IMG/VR virus record: IMGVR_UViG_3300027782_000030
Span: 62,001 to 126,000 of that record
Strand: one strand, 5' to 3'
DNA: 64,000 bases
From: a virus
Under the pieces are notes generated by a model. It searched no databases. It was not told the DNA's origin and worked only from the letters and a program-made list of their open reading frames with translations. Every line of letters starts with the position of its first letter. Within the stretch, counting starts at the first letter, position 1. A program made the position numbers and the translations under genes. Below are positions 1-7,660 of the stretch, in pieces.

Positions 1-156
1 AATTATATGAAACGCTTTTATTTCATCTACTGAATTATCTTCATATGGAATTGTACTTACATCAAATCTAGCATCAACTTTTCCATCATGGTATAAGTCT
101 ACATTGGTATACCCATCTAGGTAATCATCTCCGCAGGCTAAATTTAATTTAATCAT
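1..156 (-). CDS. SAM-dependent methyltransferase, N-terminal fragment (partial)
   Basis: The first 52 codons of a minus-strand gene are visible; the rest lies beyond the left edge. The start ATG (154-156) overlaps the TGA of the upstream glycosyltransferase gene (153-155), so translation is probably coupled. The N-terminus contains a LNLACGDDYLDGYTNVD segment. This resembles motif I of small class I methyltransferases that travel with glycosyltransferase genes (hydrophobic-N-h-G-C/S-G followed by an acidic binding residue in NVDL). A likely role is methylation of a sugar or glycan precursor, but the substrate cannot be read. The fragment is too short to exclude a related Rossmann-fold enzyme. 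Confidence 0.6.
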   Translation of the reverse strand, partial: MIKLNLACGDDYLDGYTNVDLYHDGKVDARFDVSTIPYEDNSVDEIKAFHII

Positions 157-1127
157 GATTTATCCACATATAGTTTTCTAAATCCATCTTCTAAACTGCC
201 CGTCCAATTCCATTGATCCATCTTCTGATATACATTGAAATGTTCAATTGCGCCAAATAACTGTTTAGCTTCGGCAATACTTCTACCAGGAACAATGTCA
301 GGATAGCAAGTAAAAATGATAGGATTTTTAATATCAGGTAATACTTTCTTAAACACTATATGATCACCCATACCACAGTCTAATACAACTATAGTACTAT
401 CTCCAAGATTCATTATGTTTTTAAATATCTGCTCATCATGCATGAACATTTCATAGTGACCATCTCTGATACCACCATCTTTGTTTTTTAAATGCCAAGT
501 AACTGCATTTGGTACTATAAGATTTTTATAGCCCCGCTGTTTTAGTGCATAGGTAAATAGTGTTTCTTCTCTATGTGCTATTCTACTTAAGCCCAAATGA
601 TAATCTGCTATTCCTGCTCTATATAAAAATGAACAATGTAAATGGTCTACTTCTTGTTTTTCTTTAATATAATACCACTGTAAATTGCCTTCATTATAAA
701 TGTCTTCAATTTTACCAGTAGCCTGTATTTCTCCACCTAATGGAGGTGTTAATACACTACCACCTACTCCACCAACATCGTCGGCTATATGAGAGTATAA
801 TACTTCTAAAGTATTGGCTTCGGCAACTGTATCGTCATCCATGCGCCAAACCCATTTATATCCCATTCTATTTGCTTTGTCATGATTAAAATGTTGACCT
901 TTCTTTTCAGCAAATAACCATTCCCATTGAATGCCTTTTTGATCTAGCATTTGAAAAATGTATAGATAATGCTGATGTTCTCTTACATCAATAGGTTCTA
1001 CATTATCATCAAATACAATGAGTTTATCGGGCTTCATTGTTTGATTAACTACACTCATCATTGCTAATGGCAATGTAGTATCGTATCTACCTCTAGTAGA
1101 TATAGAACATAATATATTTTTACTCAT
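153..1127 (-). CDS. family 2-like glycosyltransferase with C-terminal extension
   Basis: GT-A fold glycosyltransferase of about 324 residues. The N-terminus (NILCSISTRGR) and the acidic metal/nucleotide-sugar motif RMDDDT near residues 96-101 are typical of family 2 transferases. After about residue 245 there is a second segment with VVLDCGMGDHIVF and FTCYPDIVPGRS. It is weakly reminiscent of the N-terminal half of family 9 (heptosyltransferase-like) enzymes. I chose the ATG at 1125-1127 over an upstream TTG at 1134-1136, because it gives a 4-base ATGA overlap with the preceding gene and has GGAAAAG just upstream. It belongs to the left glycan-modification operon. Whether it acts on virion proteins, phage DNA or host surface glycans is unknown. 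Confidence 0.75.
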   Translation of the reverse strand: MSKNILCSISTRGRYDTTLPLAMMSVVNQTMKPDKLIVFDDNVEPIDVREHQHYLYIFQMLDQKGIQWEWLFAEKKGQHFNHDKANRMGYKWVWRMDDDTVAEANTLEVLYSHIADDVGGVGGSVLTPPLGGEIQATGKIEDIYNEGNLQWYYIKEKQEVDHLHCSFLYRAGIADYHLGLSRIAHREETLFTYALKQRGYKNLIVPNAVTWHLKNKDGGIRDGHYEMFMHDEQIFKNIMNLGDSTIVVLDCGMGDHIVFKKVLPDIKNPIIFTCYPDIVPGRSIAEAKQLFGAIEHFNVYQKMDQWNWTGSLEDGFRKLYVDKS

Positions 1128-3109
1128 CTTTTCCAACGTTGGTTACAATAAGGAAGTTCTTTCCAATTAAATTTATTACCCAAATGATCTACTTCATACC
1201 AATATATTTGATCCGATCTTACATTAGTAAATCCAAATTCTTTTAATTTGTTTTCTATTATTTCTTTACCTTTAAATGTAGGATGTAAATCAGTATGAAT
1301 TTCTAATACTATTTCGTTAATCCTATCCATTTCTTCTTGGGTAGCATTTAATAATACATCGTACTCAGCACCCTCACAATCAAGCTTTAATAATATGTTA
1401 TTACCTTCTATCATTTTTAAAATAGTAGTTAATGATAGGCTACGGACCATTTCACTATTTTCAGCAACATTATACATACTATTAGCACCAGCATTATCAT
1501 TATCGTTGCTAATCTGAAAATACTTTCCATGCTCTGCGGATACTACGTTTTTCAATGCTATAATAGAAGATAATCCTGATCGTTTTACATTAGATTGAAA
1601 AATATTAAAAGTTTTAGTGACAGGTTCTATTCCTATTACTTTTTTAGCTCCAAGTGATGCTGCTAATAATGAAAACGCTCCAATATTTGCACCTACATCA
1701 ATCACTGATCTACCTATCAATTCTTCTTTAGTAAGATTATATTGATTTGACTCAATGACTTCACGATGCATATTGGCATCTTGCTCTTTCAACCAACTTA
1801 AATCTATTTGTTCATCTTTATCCCAAATACATAGCATCAGATTTATATTATCAGGATCACCTCTTACTAAAGGTGCGTCTAATAATGCACCATCAGGCGC
1901 TATATATTTGAATTTAAAACTAGGAAAATACGATTCATCTAACATATGTAGTTTATGATGCGGACCCCATTTGCCCGGTGGCTCAAGCATAGGAACAGTT
2001 ATCATTAACCTGTTACAATGTTTTTTTAGTTTTTCAACAATTTCTAATCCGTTTTCTAAATGTTCAATTACTTCAAAAGCAACTATAGTATCATACTGAT
2101 CTAATTCAAAATTATTAATGTCAGAATGAATAAACTGTGAGTTATATCCCCAATCTTGTTCTTTAGCTGCTTTGATTATATATTTGTCGTAATCTAAGCC
2201 AGTGTATTCAATAGTTTTGGGAAAGAACTGAATTCCATATCCACTAGTACATCCTAATTCAAAAACCTTAGTTCCTAATAGATTATCTGCTGCCCATCGA
2301 TACCTAGTTACTTCACGGTCATAAACAGGGTCGCCCTTGAAAAATACAGCCCGCTCCCAATAATTTGAAAGACGCCATTTATACCAATCAGGGTTATATT
2401 TTCTTGCTAAAGTCAACGAATTTTCTAAAAATACATCATTATAATCATTTACTAGTTTAGAATCATGCATTGTACCTTCACCTTTATGATATATTGGAAA
2501 TTCTCCTATATGTAGATTAGTAACAGTATCCCAAGATTTATTAAGAACTTCACAGACTTCAAATCCTGCATTTTCTGCTTCAATACAAAATTCTGTATCT
2601 TCTCCGCCACCTACACCATAATCCATGCTTAGTAGACCAATACTGTCAAATACTTTTTTATGTATCATTACACAAAAGAATACAGCAAAATCTCTACCTG
2701 CCGGTTCACTATGACCTTTAATAATACAACTAATGCCGCATTTTGGATTACTAATAAAAGGACTTTCTAGTAATTTTAGCCAACCATTTACTTCATGAGG
2801 CAATAATATTGCATCATTGTTTAACAGTATTATTAAGTCCGTCGTTGCTAATTTAATAGCAGGATTACATGCGCCTGAATACCCTAATGGTTCATTTGCC
2901 CATGCAATTTTAAAATGTTTCTTTAACCCCAAGTATGTAAACTTCTCGGACAGCGCACCTAAATACTCTAGAGTATTATCAGTACAACCGTTAGCACTAA
3001 TAATTAACTCAATGTCTTCTATATTAGAATATGCCAGTACAGATTCAATACAAGGTTTTAATAAATCATCACAATGATTATAAGTGGGAATTACTATACT
3101 ATATTTCAT
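1124..3109 (-). CDS. three-domain fusion: glycosyltransferase, class I methyltransferase, FkbM-type methyltransferase
   Basis: A 661-residue protein with three enzyme modules. Residues 1-245 are a family 2 glycosyltransferase (IVIPTYNHCDDLL start, LIILLNNDA acidic motif near 95). Residues about 275-395 are a class I methyltransferase (FELGCTSGYG motif I, then YTGLDYD and TIVAFEVIEHL). Residues about 450-655 resemble FkbM-family methyltransferases (VIDVGANIGAFSLLAAS, VIGIEPV, LLKLDCEGAEYDVL). This suggests sugar transfer followed by methylation of the same glycan. The first domain is a close relative of the neighbouring 251-residue protein, pointing to tandem duplication and fusion. Both ends overlap neighbours by ATGA. 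T4 itself has no such protein; the fusion looks like an accessory acquisition. Confidence 0.8.
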   Translation of the reverse strand: MKYSIVIPTYNHCDDLLKPCIESVLAYSNIEDIELIISANGCTDNTLEYLGALSEKFTYLGLKKHFKIAWANEPLGYSGACNPAIKLATTDLIILLNNDAILLPHEVNGWLKLLESPFISNPKCGISCIIKGHSEPAGRDFAVFFCVMIHKKVFDSIGLLSMDYGVGGGEDTEFCIEAENAGFEVCEVLNKSWDTVTNLHIGEFPIYHKGEGTMHDSKLVNDYNDVFLENSLTLARKYNPDWYKWRLSNYWERAVFFKGDPVYDREVTRYRWAADNLLGTKVFELGCTSGYGIQFFPKTIEYTGLDYDKYIIKAAKEQDWGYNSQFIHSDINNFELDQYDTIVAFEVIEHLENGLEIVEKLKKHCNRLMITVPMLEPPGKWGPHHKLHMLDESYFPSFKFKYIAPDGALLDAPLVRGDPDNINLMLCIWDKDEQIDLSWLKEQDANMHREVIESNQYNLTKEELIGRSVIDVGANIGAFSLLAASLGAKKVIGIEPVTKTFNIFQSNVKRSGLSSIIALKNVVSAEHGKYFQISNDNDNAGANSMYNVAENSEMVRSLSLTTILKMIEGNNILLKLDCEGAEYDVLLNATQEEMDRINEIVLEIHTDLHPTFKGKEIIENKLKEFGFTNVRSDQIYWYEVDHLGNKFNWKELPYCNQRWKR

Positions 3110-3861
3110 ATTGTACCTGTGTGTTTATTTGCTTCATACCACTCTAGATTATATTTTTTGGCTAATCTTAGTTCATTGTTTCTAAATGTTTGATTCCAAT
3201 TTTGTACTAGATTAGTATCATGTACTGTACCCTCACCACGATGATATATGGGGAAAGTACCTACATGCAACATAGCTTCATTAGACCATACCATTTGAAC
3301 AGGTTGAATAATTGAAAATCCTGCTAATTCTGCTTCCATACAAAATTCAATATCTTCTCCACTACCCGTACCATAATCTTCGTTTAGTAATCCAATCTTA
3401 TCAAATACTTTACGATGAATCATAACACAGAAAAATATTCCAAAATTTCTTTTTATTATTTCGCTATATTTTAGTAGCACTGCGGTAATTCCGCAATTAC
3501 TATCATCGAACCCATTATTAAGTAAAGTTAACCAATCCTGTTTATTTTGGGGTAATAATACAGCATCATTGTTTAGTAATACTATTCTGTCAGTTGTTGC
3601 CACTTTAATACCAGCATTTGTTGCTTTAGGGTAGCCTAAAGGATTGTTATCCCAAACTATCTTAAGATGATTTTCTAATCTTAAATAGTTAAATTTTTCT
3701 TTTAGATTACCCAAGTACTCTAGTGTATTATCAGTACATCCATTAGCGCTGATAATAAGTTCTATGTCTGTTATATTTGAGTATTCAAATATAGATTCTA
3801 TACAAGGTTTTAATAAATCATTGCAATGATTGTAGGTAGGGATTACTATACTGTATTTCAT
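3106..3861 (-). CDS. family 2 glycosyltransferase (paralogue of the fusion's first domain)
   Basis: A 251-residue GT-A glycosyltransferase and the first gene of the left minus-strand glycan operon. Its start (IVIPTYNHCNDLLKPCIES) and the LIISANGCTDNTLEYLG stretch are almost the same as the N-terminus of the downstream three-domain protein. The RIVLLNNDAV acidic motif (near residue 95) and a GSGEDIEFCMEAE catalytic-type segment are conserved in both copies. The stop overlaps the next start (ATGA). The ATG at 3859-3861 is preceded on its strand by GAGGAAAGTAA, a good ribosome-binding site. Substrates are unknown; family 2 members use nucleotide-diphospho-sugars. Confidence 0.82.
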   Translation of the reverse strand: MKYSIVIPTYNHCNDLLKPCIESIFEYSNITDIELIISANGCTDNTLEYLGNLKEKFNYLRLENHLKIVWDNNPLGYPKATNAGIKVATTDRIVLLNNDAVLLPQNKQDWLTLLNNGFDDSNCGITAVLLKYSEIIKRNFGIFFCVMIHRKVFDKIGLLNEDYGTGSGEDIEFCMEAELAGFSIIQPVQMVWSNEAMLHVGTFPIYHRGEGTVHDTNLVQNWNQTFRNNELRLAKKYNLEWYEANKHTGTI

Positions 3862-3921
3862 TTACTTTCCTCTGTTCTACTTATGACAGTAGATTTTGGT
3901 CAGTAAATTTATATTAGCCAC

Positions 3922-3943
3922 AAAAAAGCGCACCGAAGTGCGC
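3922..3943 (-). terminator. rho-independent terminator with UUCG-type loop
   Basis: On the minus strand this reads GCGCAC-TTCG-GTGCGC followed by six T residues. It is a stable tetraloop hairpin plus U-tract, downstream of the gene ending at 4037 and upstream of the glycosyltransferase gene starting at 3861. The core GCACCGAAGTGC recurs in the terminator at 5248-5276. Confidence 0.85.
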
Positions 3944-3975
3944 TTCCCTGTAACTTCCCATCCCGTTGAGATATT

Positions 3976-3983
3976 GTATTTAT
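3976..3983 (-). promoter_or_regulatory. late-promoter-like motif ATAAATAC
   Basis: ATAAATAC on the minus strand, matching the T4 late consensus TATAAATA at all shared positions. It lies in a gene-free stretch (3862-4036) and points toward the terminator at 3922-3943, only about 35 bases downstream. It may therefore drive a very short transcript, or read through to the glycosyltransferase operon. The rest of the 3862-4036 gap shows no other feature. Confidence 0.4.
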
Positions 3984-4036
3984 GCTGTATATGAGTTATA
4001 TGCTTTAGCCAACGTTCTTTAATACGCATCTATTAT

Positions 4037-4453
4037 TTAATTTCGGTGGAAAAAATCAAGTAAGGCTTGATCACTATTAAAACTCGTAATAATTACTTCA
4101 CTTGCAGTATCCTCGTTCCAATCAAATCCGTATTCATCTGCTTTTTCTTTGTAGTCAAGGTCAGTCGGGTCTAACATGCCCCATGACTCTATTTCATCTA
4201 AATGTTTTGGTTTAGCATCTGCATCCCAATAATTTCCGTTGTACAGCACAGCAACGTGTCCAATTGGGTCCTGTCCGTATTCTAGAAATGCTCGGTTGAA
4301 TGCCCCTACTATTTTTCCCCTGTTTTGAAATATATTTTTGTTTATAAAAATAGCAGCTTCGGGGCAGTCTCCGCCAAACCCTTGTAGATTAGCTTGCCGA
4401 ATTTTGTTTGCTATAGTATTTAGATTTTCGACAACAATTTCAGTTATTTTCAT
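4037..4453 (-). CDS. small protein with cysteine-protease-like Cys-His-Asp pattern
   Basis: A 138-residue protein not assignable to a named T4 gene. It has a GGDCPEAA segment with Cys30 at the likely start of a helix, then GHVAVLYNGNYWDADA with His66 and Asp77/Asp79. This order and spacing (Cys on a helix; His on a beta strand followed by an acidic residue) recalls papain-like folds such as NlpC/P60 and transglutaminase-type enzymes. Possible roles are peptide cleavage or amidase activity; this is inference from the pattern alone. The gene follows the HNH endonuclease gene and ends before the 3922-3943 terminator. Its start has no Shine-Dalgarno sequence; an ATAAATAC motif ends three bases before the ATG. 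Confidence 0.5.
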   Translation of the reverse strand: MKITEIVVENLNTIANKIRQANLQGFGGDCPEAAIFINKNIFQNRGKIVGAFNRAFLEYGQDPIGHVAVLYNGNYWDADAKPKHLDEIESWGMLDPTDLDYKEKADEYGFDWNEDTASEVIITSFNSDQALLDFFHRN

Positions 4454-4456
4454 TTA

Positions 4457-4464
4457 GTATTTAT
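4457..4464 (-). promoter_or_regulatory. late-promoter-like motif ATAAATAC abutting a start codon
   Basis: ATAAATAC on the minus strand, three bases before the ATG at 4451-4453 and overlapping the stop of the HNH gene. At T4-like spacing, transcription would begin close to the ATG, giving a leaderless message. Confidence 0.5.
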
Positions 4465-5204
4465 GCTGATTTACGTTTTTTACCCCCTAATTGCCATCCT
4501 TGATTTAACCAAGTCTGAAGTTCAGGTTGTTTTACTTTCTTTTCTACACCGTCTTTGTTTATAGATATATTACCTAATACTGCATTTGCTACATTGGTTG
4601 CATGAGACATTGTTTTCTTTATACCTTTGCCACCTAGACTAATAGCAAGTTTATGTTCTGCTGATTGAGGACCTTTAGATTTACCTTTAGCTGCCAAACT
4701 TTTATTAATGCGTGTTTGTAGTGAATCTTTTTTTCCAATCCTAGCGTTTCGCCATTTCTCTTTTGTTTCTTCTGTTTTAGGAGGTCGATTTAATGCTGCT
4801 TTTCTATTTTTCTCTCGGTGTTCTTCCGATTGAGAGATACCTTTATTCCAAGCAGGACGACCTTTCATTCTTTTACTGTGGTTCTCTGCGTGTTCTATTC
4901 TATACTTCTCATATACTCTTGCCGTGATTTTTGTATGATATCGTTGTTGATATCTATTTTCTGCTTTCATTCCGTTGAGTGCATACAACATCTTACTTCT
5001 ATCTTCACCTTCTGTCATTTTAATCAGTAACCAATGACAAATAAAATGTTCTCTCGCTGTTAGGTATACTAGATTTTCTTTATCATTGCTACCGCCCAGT
5101 GATTGAGGAATGATATGATGTAGTTCTGTGTAGCCCTCAGTAATGCGTTGCTTTGCTTTATCTGTTATCTTGGTATAGAGTTTGGAATATTTGTTTGTAA
5201 GCAT
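4461..5204 (-). CDS. HNH homing endonuclease with NUMOD3-like DNA-binding repeats
   Basis: A 247-residue protein. Residues 25-60 form an HNH nuclease core (LHHIIPQSLGGSNDKENLVYL with His29/His30 and Asn44, then His53 and His57). The central and C-terminal parts hold NUMOD3-type, Lys/Arg/Gly-rich DNA-binding segments (GRPAWNKGISQSEEHREK near 105-122, a second near 172-192). This layout is typical of intron-encoded and free-standing homing endonucleases. Here the gene stands alone between the terminator of the capsid gene and the next small gene. It is thus probably a mobile selfish gene that entered next to the conserved gp23 locus. A CTAAATAC motif precedes the ATG by four bases; no clear Shine-Dalgarno sequence is seen. 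Confidence 0.88.
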   Translation of the reverse strand: MLTNKYSKLYTKITDKAKQRITEGYTELHHIIPQSLGGSNDKENLVYLTAREHFICHWLLIKMTEGEDRSKMLYALNGMKAENRYQQRYHTKITARVYEKYRIEHAENHSKRMKGRPAWNKGISQSEEHREKNRKAALNRPPKTEETKEKWRNARIGKKDSLQTRINKSLAAKGKSKGPQSAEHKLAISLGGKGIKKTMSHATNVANAVLGNISINKDGVEKKVKQPELQTWLNQGWQLGGKKRKSA

Positions 5205-5208
5205 AATA

Positions 5209-5217
5209 GTATTTAGT
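5209..5217 (-). promoter_or_regulatory. late-promoter-like motif ACTAAATAC
   Basis: Minus-strand ACTAAATAC ending four bases before the HNH gene ATG (5202-5204). It is a member of the (A/C)TAAATAC set found throughout the window. Confidence 0.45.
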
Positions 5218-5247
5218 CCAACATTTAACTTTCCACTATTTTAGTAT

Positions 5248-5276
5248 AAAAAAAGAGCACCGAAGTGCTCTTTTGA
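5248..5276 (-). terminator. rho-independent terminator after the major capsid gene
   Basis: A perfect eight-pair stem AAGAGCAC-CGAA-GTGCTCTT (5253-5272), flanked by an A-run on the left, which becomes the U-tract of minus-strand transcripts. A shorter T-run on the right could give partial bidirectional activity. It lies directly downstream of the capsid gene and shares its GCACCGAAGTGC core with the 3922-3943 terminator. Confidence 0.88.
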
Positions 5277-5315
5277 GTGTAGATTATCCCGAAAGACAAT
5301 CTGCATTGTCCAATT

Positions 5316-6512
5316 TCACTGAAAAGTGAGATTTGAGACAGCAATTTCCCCAACATAGTCAGCCGCATTACCGAAAGAACTTGCGGTATTGGTTAATTCT
5401 ATGTATCCGTAACGAGTCATAAATGACACGACTGGTTCGAATGTTGACGGATCAAGGACAACACCAGAACTCATCAAAGGAATATATGGGCAATAGAACG
5501 CGGCTGCGTCTGTCTCGCTTGAACCTTTGTAACCAACTAGAACAGGAATGTTGTCAGCAGCATAACTGTCAACGAACACACGCATTGCACCGTTCAATGT
5601 ACCAACGAACTTGGTGTTTGTTGGGGCTTCGAATGTGCCTTCTGTTGTGCGAGCAAAAGCAGAAGTTGTAGCAGACTGAAGAACTGTCAAGCTAGCAGAA
5701 CTAACAACGGCCCAGTTACCGGCACCACGACGGGTACGCTGTGCAATCAAGTTAGCAACACGATTGATAAGAACAGCAAGAGCAGCGTGTTCGTCACCAA
5801 CGTATGTGGCTGTACCAGATACTGTAGCTTGGTTGTATGTATACTCTGTAGAAGCAAGAGTGCGGAGTGACAAGAGGATCTCTTGGTCGATCTCAGCAGT
5901 GATCTCTTGTGCTAGAGCAGCCATGATTTCTGCTTCAACGTCAATACCATGTTGTGATTGAGCGTCTTGTGCAGCTTCGAATGTCCAACGTGCTTGTAAC
6001 TTGCGTGACTTAGCTTCAACAGCCTGTCTTAAGATTTGCACGGAGATTTGCTTACCGCCATTACCTTCTAGAGTTGCTGTATCAGCACCTGTGTAGTAGT
6101 TAGTAGAAGTAGCATCACCTTTAACTCTTGAGTAAGCCTGTGCAATTAAGAATGGGCTTAATGCTTCCTGACCAGCTGTTACGCTTGTCTGAGCAGCAGA
6201 GTTGTCAGTTAATGACTGAGCATAACGGACACGTAGTGTATGAATCTGTCCAACTGGACCAGTCATTGGCTGAACACCAACCAACTCATTAGCGATAACA
6301 GTTGGCATAACACGACGAATAACTGGAAGAATCACACGGTTTAGAGTAGCGATATTACCAGCTGTAGTTGTACCTGCTGTAGATTCAGCAAGTAGTTGCT
6401 TTTTGGTGTTTTCTAAGATAACACCCATTGTTGAGCGGCGAGTGCCTTTTAAGCCTTCTAACAGAGCTTCCTTGGTCTCATCCCAACGGCTTTCTAATAG
6501 AACTTTTGACAT
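5316..6512 (-). CDS. 23: major capsid protein, gp23-like
   Basis: A 398-residue homologue of the T4 major head protein gp23 (521 residues in T4, so this one is short). The N-terminal propeptide is followed by TLNRVILPVIRRVMPTVIANELVGVQPMTGP, the hallmark of the family. A T4-type prohead protease site (L/I-x-E) is visible as L41-A42-E43, with cleavage predicted before Ser44. The protein forms the hexameric shell of the head. Its start is supported by AGGAGA nine bases upstream. It is last in the head block and is followed by a strong terminator, as expected for the most abundant late product. The shorter length suggests that the insertion domain of T4 gp23 is reduced or absent. Confidence 0.95.
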   Translation of the reverse strand: MSKVLLESRWDETKEALLEGLKGTRRSTMGVILENTKKQLLAESTAGTTTAGNIATLNRVILPVIRRVMPTVIANELVGVQPMTGPVGQIHTLRVRYAQSLTDNSAAQTSVTAGQEALSPFLIAQAYSRVKGDATSTNYYTGADTATLEGNGGKQISVQILRQAVEAKSRKLQARWTFEAAQDAQSQHGIDVEAEIMAALAQEITAEIDQEILLSLRTLASTEYTYNQATVSGTATYVGDEHAALAVLINRVANLIAQRTRRGAGNWAVVSSASLTVLQSATTSAFARTTEGTFEAPTNTKFVGTLNGAMRVFVDSYAADNIPVLVGYKGSSETDAAAFYCPYIPLMSSGVVLDPSTFEPVVSFMTRYGYIELTNTASSFGNAADYVGEIAVSNLTFQ

Positions 6513-6541
6513 TTGTATTTTCTCCTAATCTATGTCTTAAA

Positions 6542-7648
6542 TTAAAGCCCTGCCAGACGCTTGATATCAATCACGTTATCACGCTCTTGGGTATCAATAA
6601 TATCTTTCTTGGCAGATTTATCACCTGTCACTTCACTAATCATTCTTGATTCTGTAATTGTCTGCTTGGTAGCTTTCTTTTCAGAACCACTGTTTAGTAC
6701 AGCCGGTAGATATTTTTCAAAAGCATTCTGTAACCTTGGGGTTTGAACACTTTCTAATAAAGATTGCATTACCTTAGCCTTTTCCTCGTTCAATGGTGCA
6801 AGTAATTCGCTCATTGTTTTTTCACGAAGATTAGATTCTTTGATAATACGCACTTCTTTTTCTTTGCTCTCAACTAACTGTTTAGCCTGTGAGATTAAAC
6901 TCATAGACTCAGATAGTTTTTGATCTTTCTCTTTTAACGCAGCCATTAACTTGCGTGTTTCAGCCTTCTCATTTAAATGAGTAACTGAGAATTCGCTAGC
7001 AAAAGATTCAAATATTCTGCGACCGAAATTGTTTTCACGGGCGGCTTGAATATCTTCTTTAAGTTGGCTTAGTTCGCCTTTAAGATGCTTAGTAACAGCA
7101 GCATTCATTCTCTTAGCACTTTCAGCAACAAATCTTGCCTTAAGTTTTTCAAGTTGACTACGACCTTCTGCAACTAACTTAACCTTGGCTTCAACAACTG
7201 CCTGCTTGTCCTGTGAGAATTCTTTGATTTCACGGGCTAAAGCGTGAACAATAAATTGCTCTAGCTTTTGTTGGCTTTCTTTTTGAATCTTACGATCGGA
7301 ACGCAATTCTTTAATTTCTTCGGCTAGTTTAGTAACCATGAAATCATTGAATTTTGATGCGCTTTCACGAAGTTTCATTTGGCCTTTTACACGGTCTTCG
7401 TTCATTGCTTTTCTTTCATTGTGAAATTCTTGAATTTCTTCTGAAAGATTATCTGTTACCATACGATCAAGGGCTTCAACCATAACGCTTCTGTCATGCA
7501 CATACTTTTGTGCAAACTCTTCTCTGAGTTCTGCACGAACTTGTTCACGAGCCTCATTTAATTTAGATTCCCAGGCTTCATTAATCTGTTGCCCTACGTC
7601 TTCATTAATAAGTCCGCTCTCAAGTAATGGTTTGATAGCATCAAACAT
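6542..7648 (-). CDS. 22: prohead core scaffold protein, gp22-like
   Basis: A 368-residue, highly charged, almost wholly helical protein located between the prohead protease and capsid genes, exactly as T4 gene 22. It starts MFDAIKPLLESGLINEDVG and has long Glu/Lys/Gln-rich coiled-coil stretches (about residues 25-300). In T4 gp22 forms the internal core on which the capsid assembles and is later digested by gp21. Several L/I-x-E tripeptides, such as LLAPLNEE and LLESV, could be cut. It is longer than T4 gp22 (269 residues). GGGGAA lies upstream of the ATG. Confidence 0.88.
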   Translation of the reverse strand: MFDAIKPLLESGLINEDVGQQINEAWESKLNEAREQVRAELREEFAQKYVHDRSVMVEALDRMVTDNLSEEIQEFHNERKAMNEDRVKGQMKLRESASKFNDFMVTKLAEEIKELRSDRKIQKESQQKLEQFIVHALAREIKEFSQDKQAVVEAKVKLVAEGRSQLEKLKARFVAESAKRMNAAVTKHLKGELSQLKEDIQAARENNFGRRIFESFASEFSVTHLNEKAETRKLMAALKEKDQKLSESMSLISQAKQLVESKEKEVRIIKESNLREKTMSELLAPLNEEKAKVMQSLLESVQTPRLQNAFEKYLPAVLNSGSEKKATKQTITESRMISEVTGDKSAKKDIIDTQERDNVIDIKRLAGL

Positions 7649-7660
7649 TGCTTATTCCCC

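Noticed and set aside
1128-1136. TTG start three codons upstream for the first glycosyltransferase
   Set aside because: The ATG at 1125-1127 has the usual ATGA overlap and a purine-rich site before it; the TTG adds nothing recognisable.
3944-3965. Short minus-strand frame starting near 3962 and running through the terminator
   Set aside because: Only about 15 codons, running through a hairpin, with no proper ribosome-binding site.
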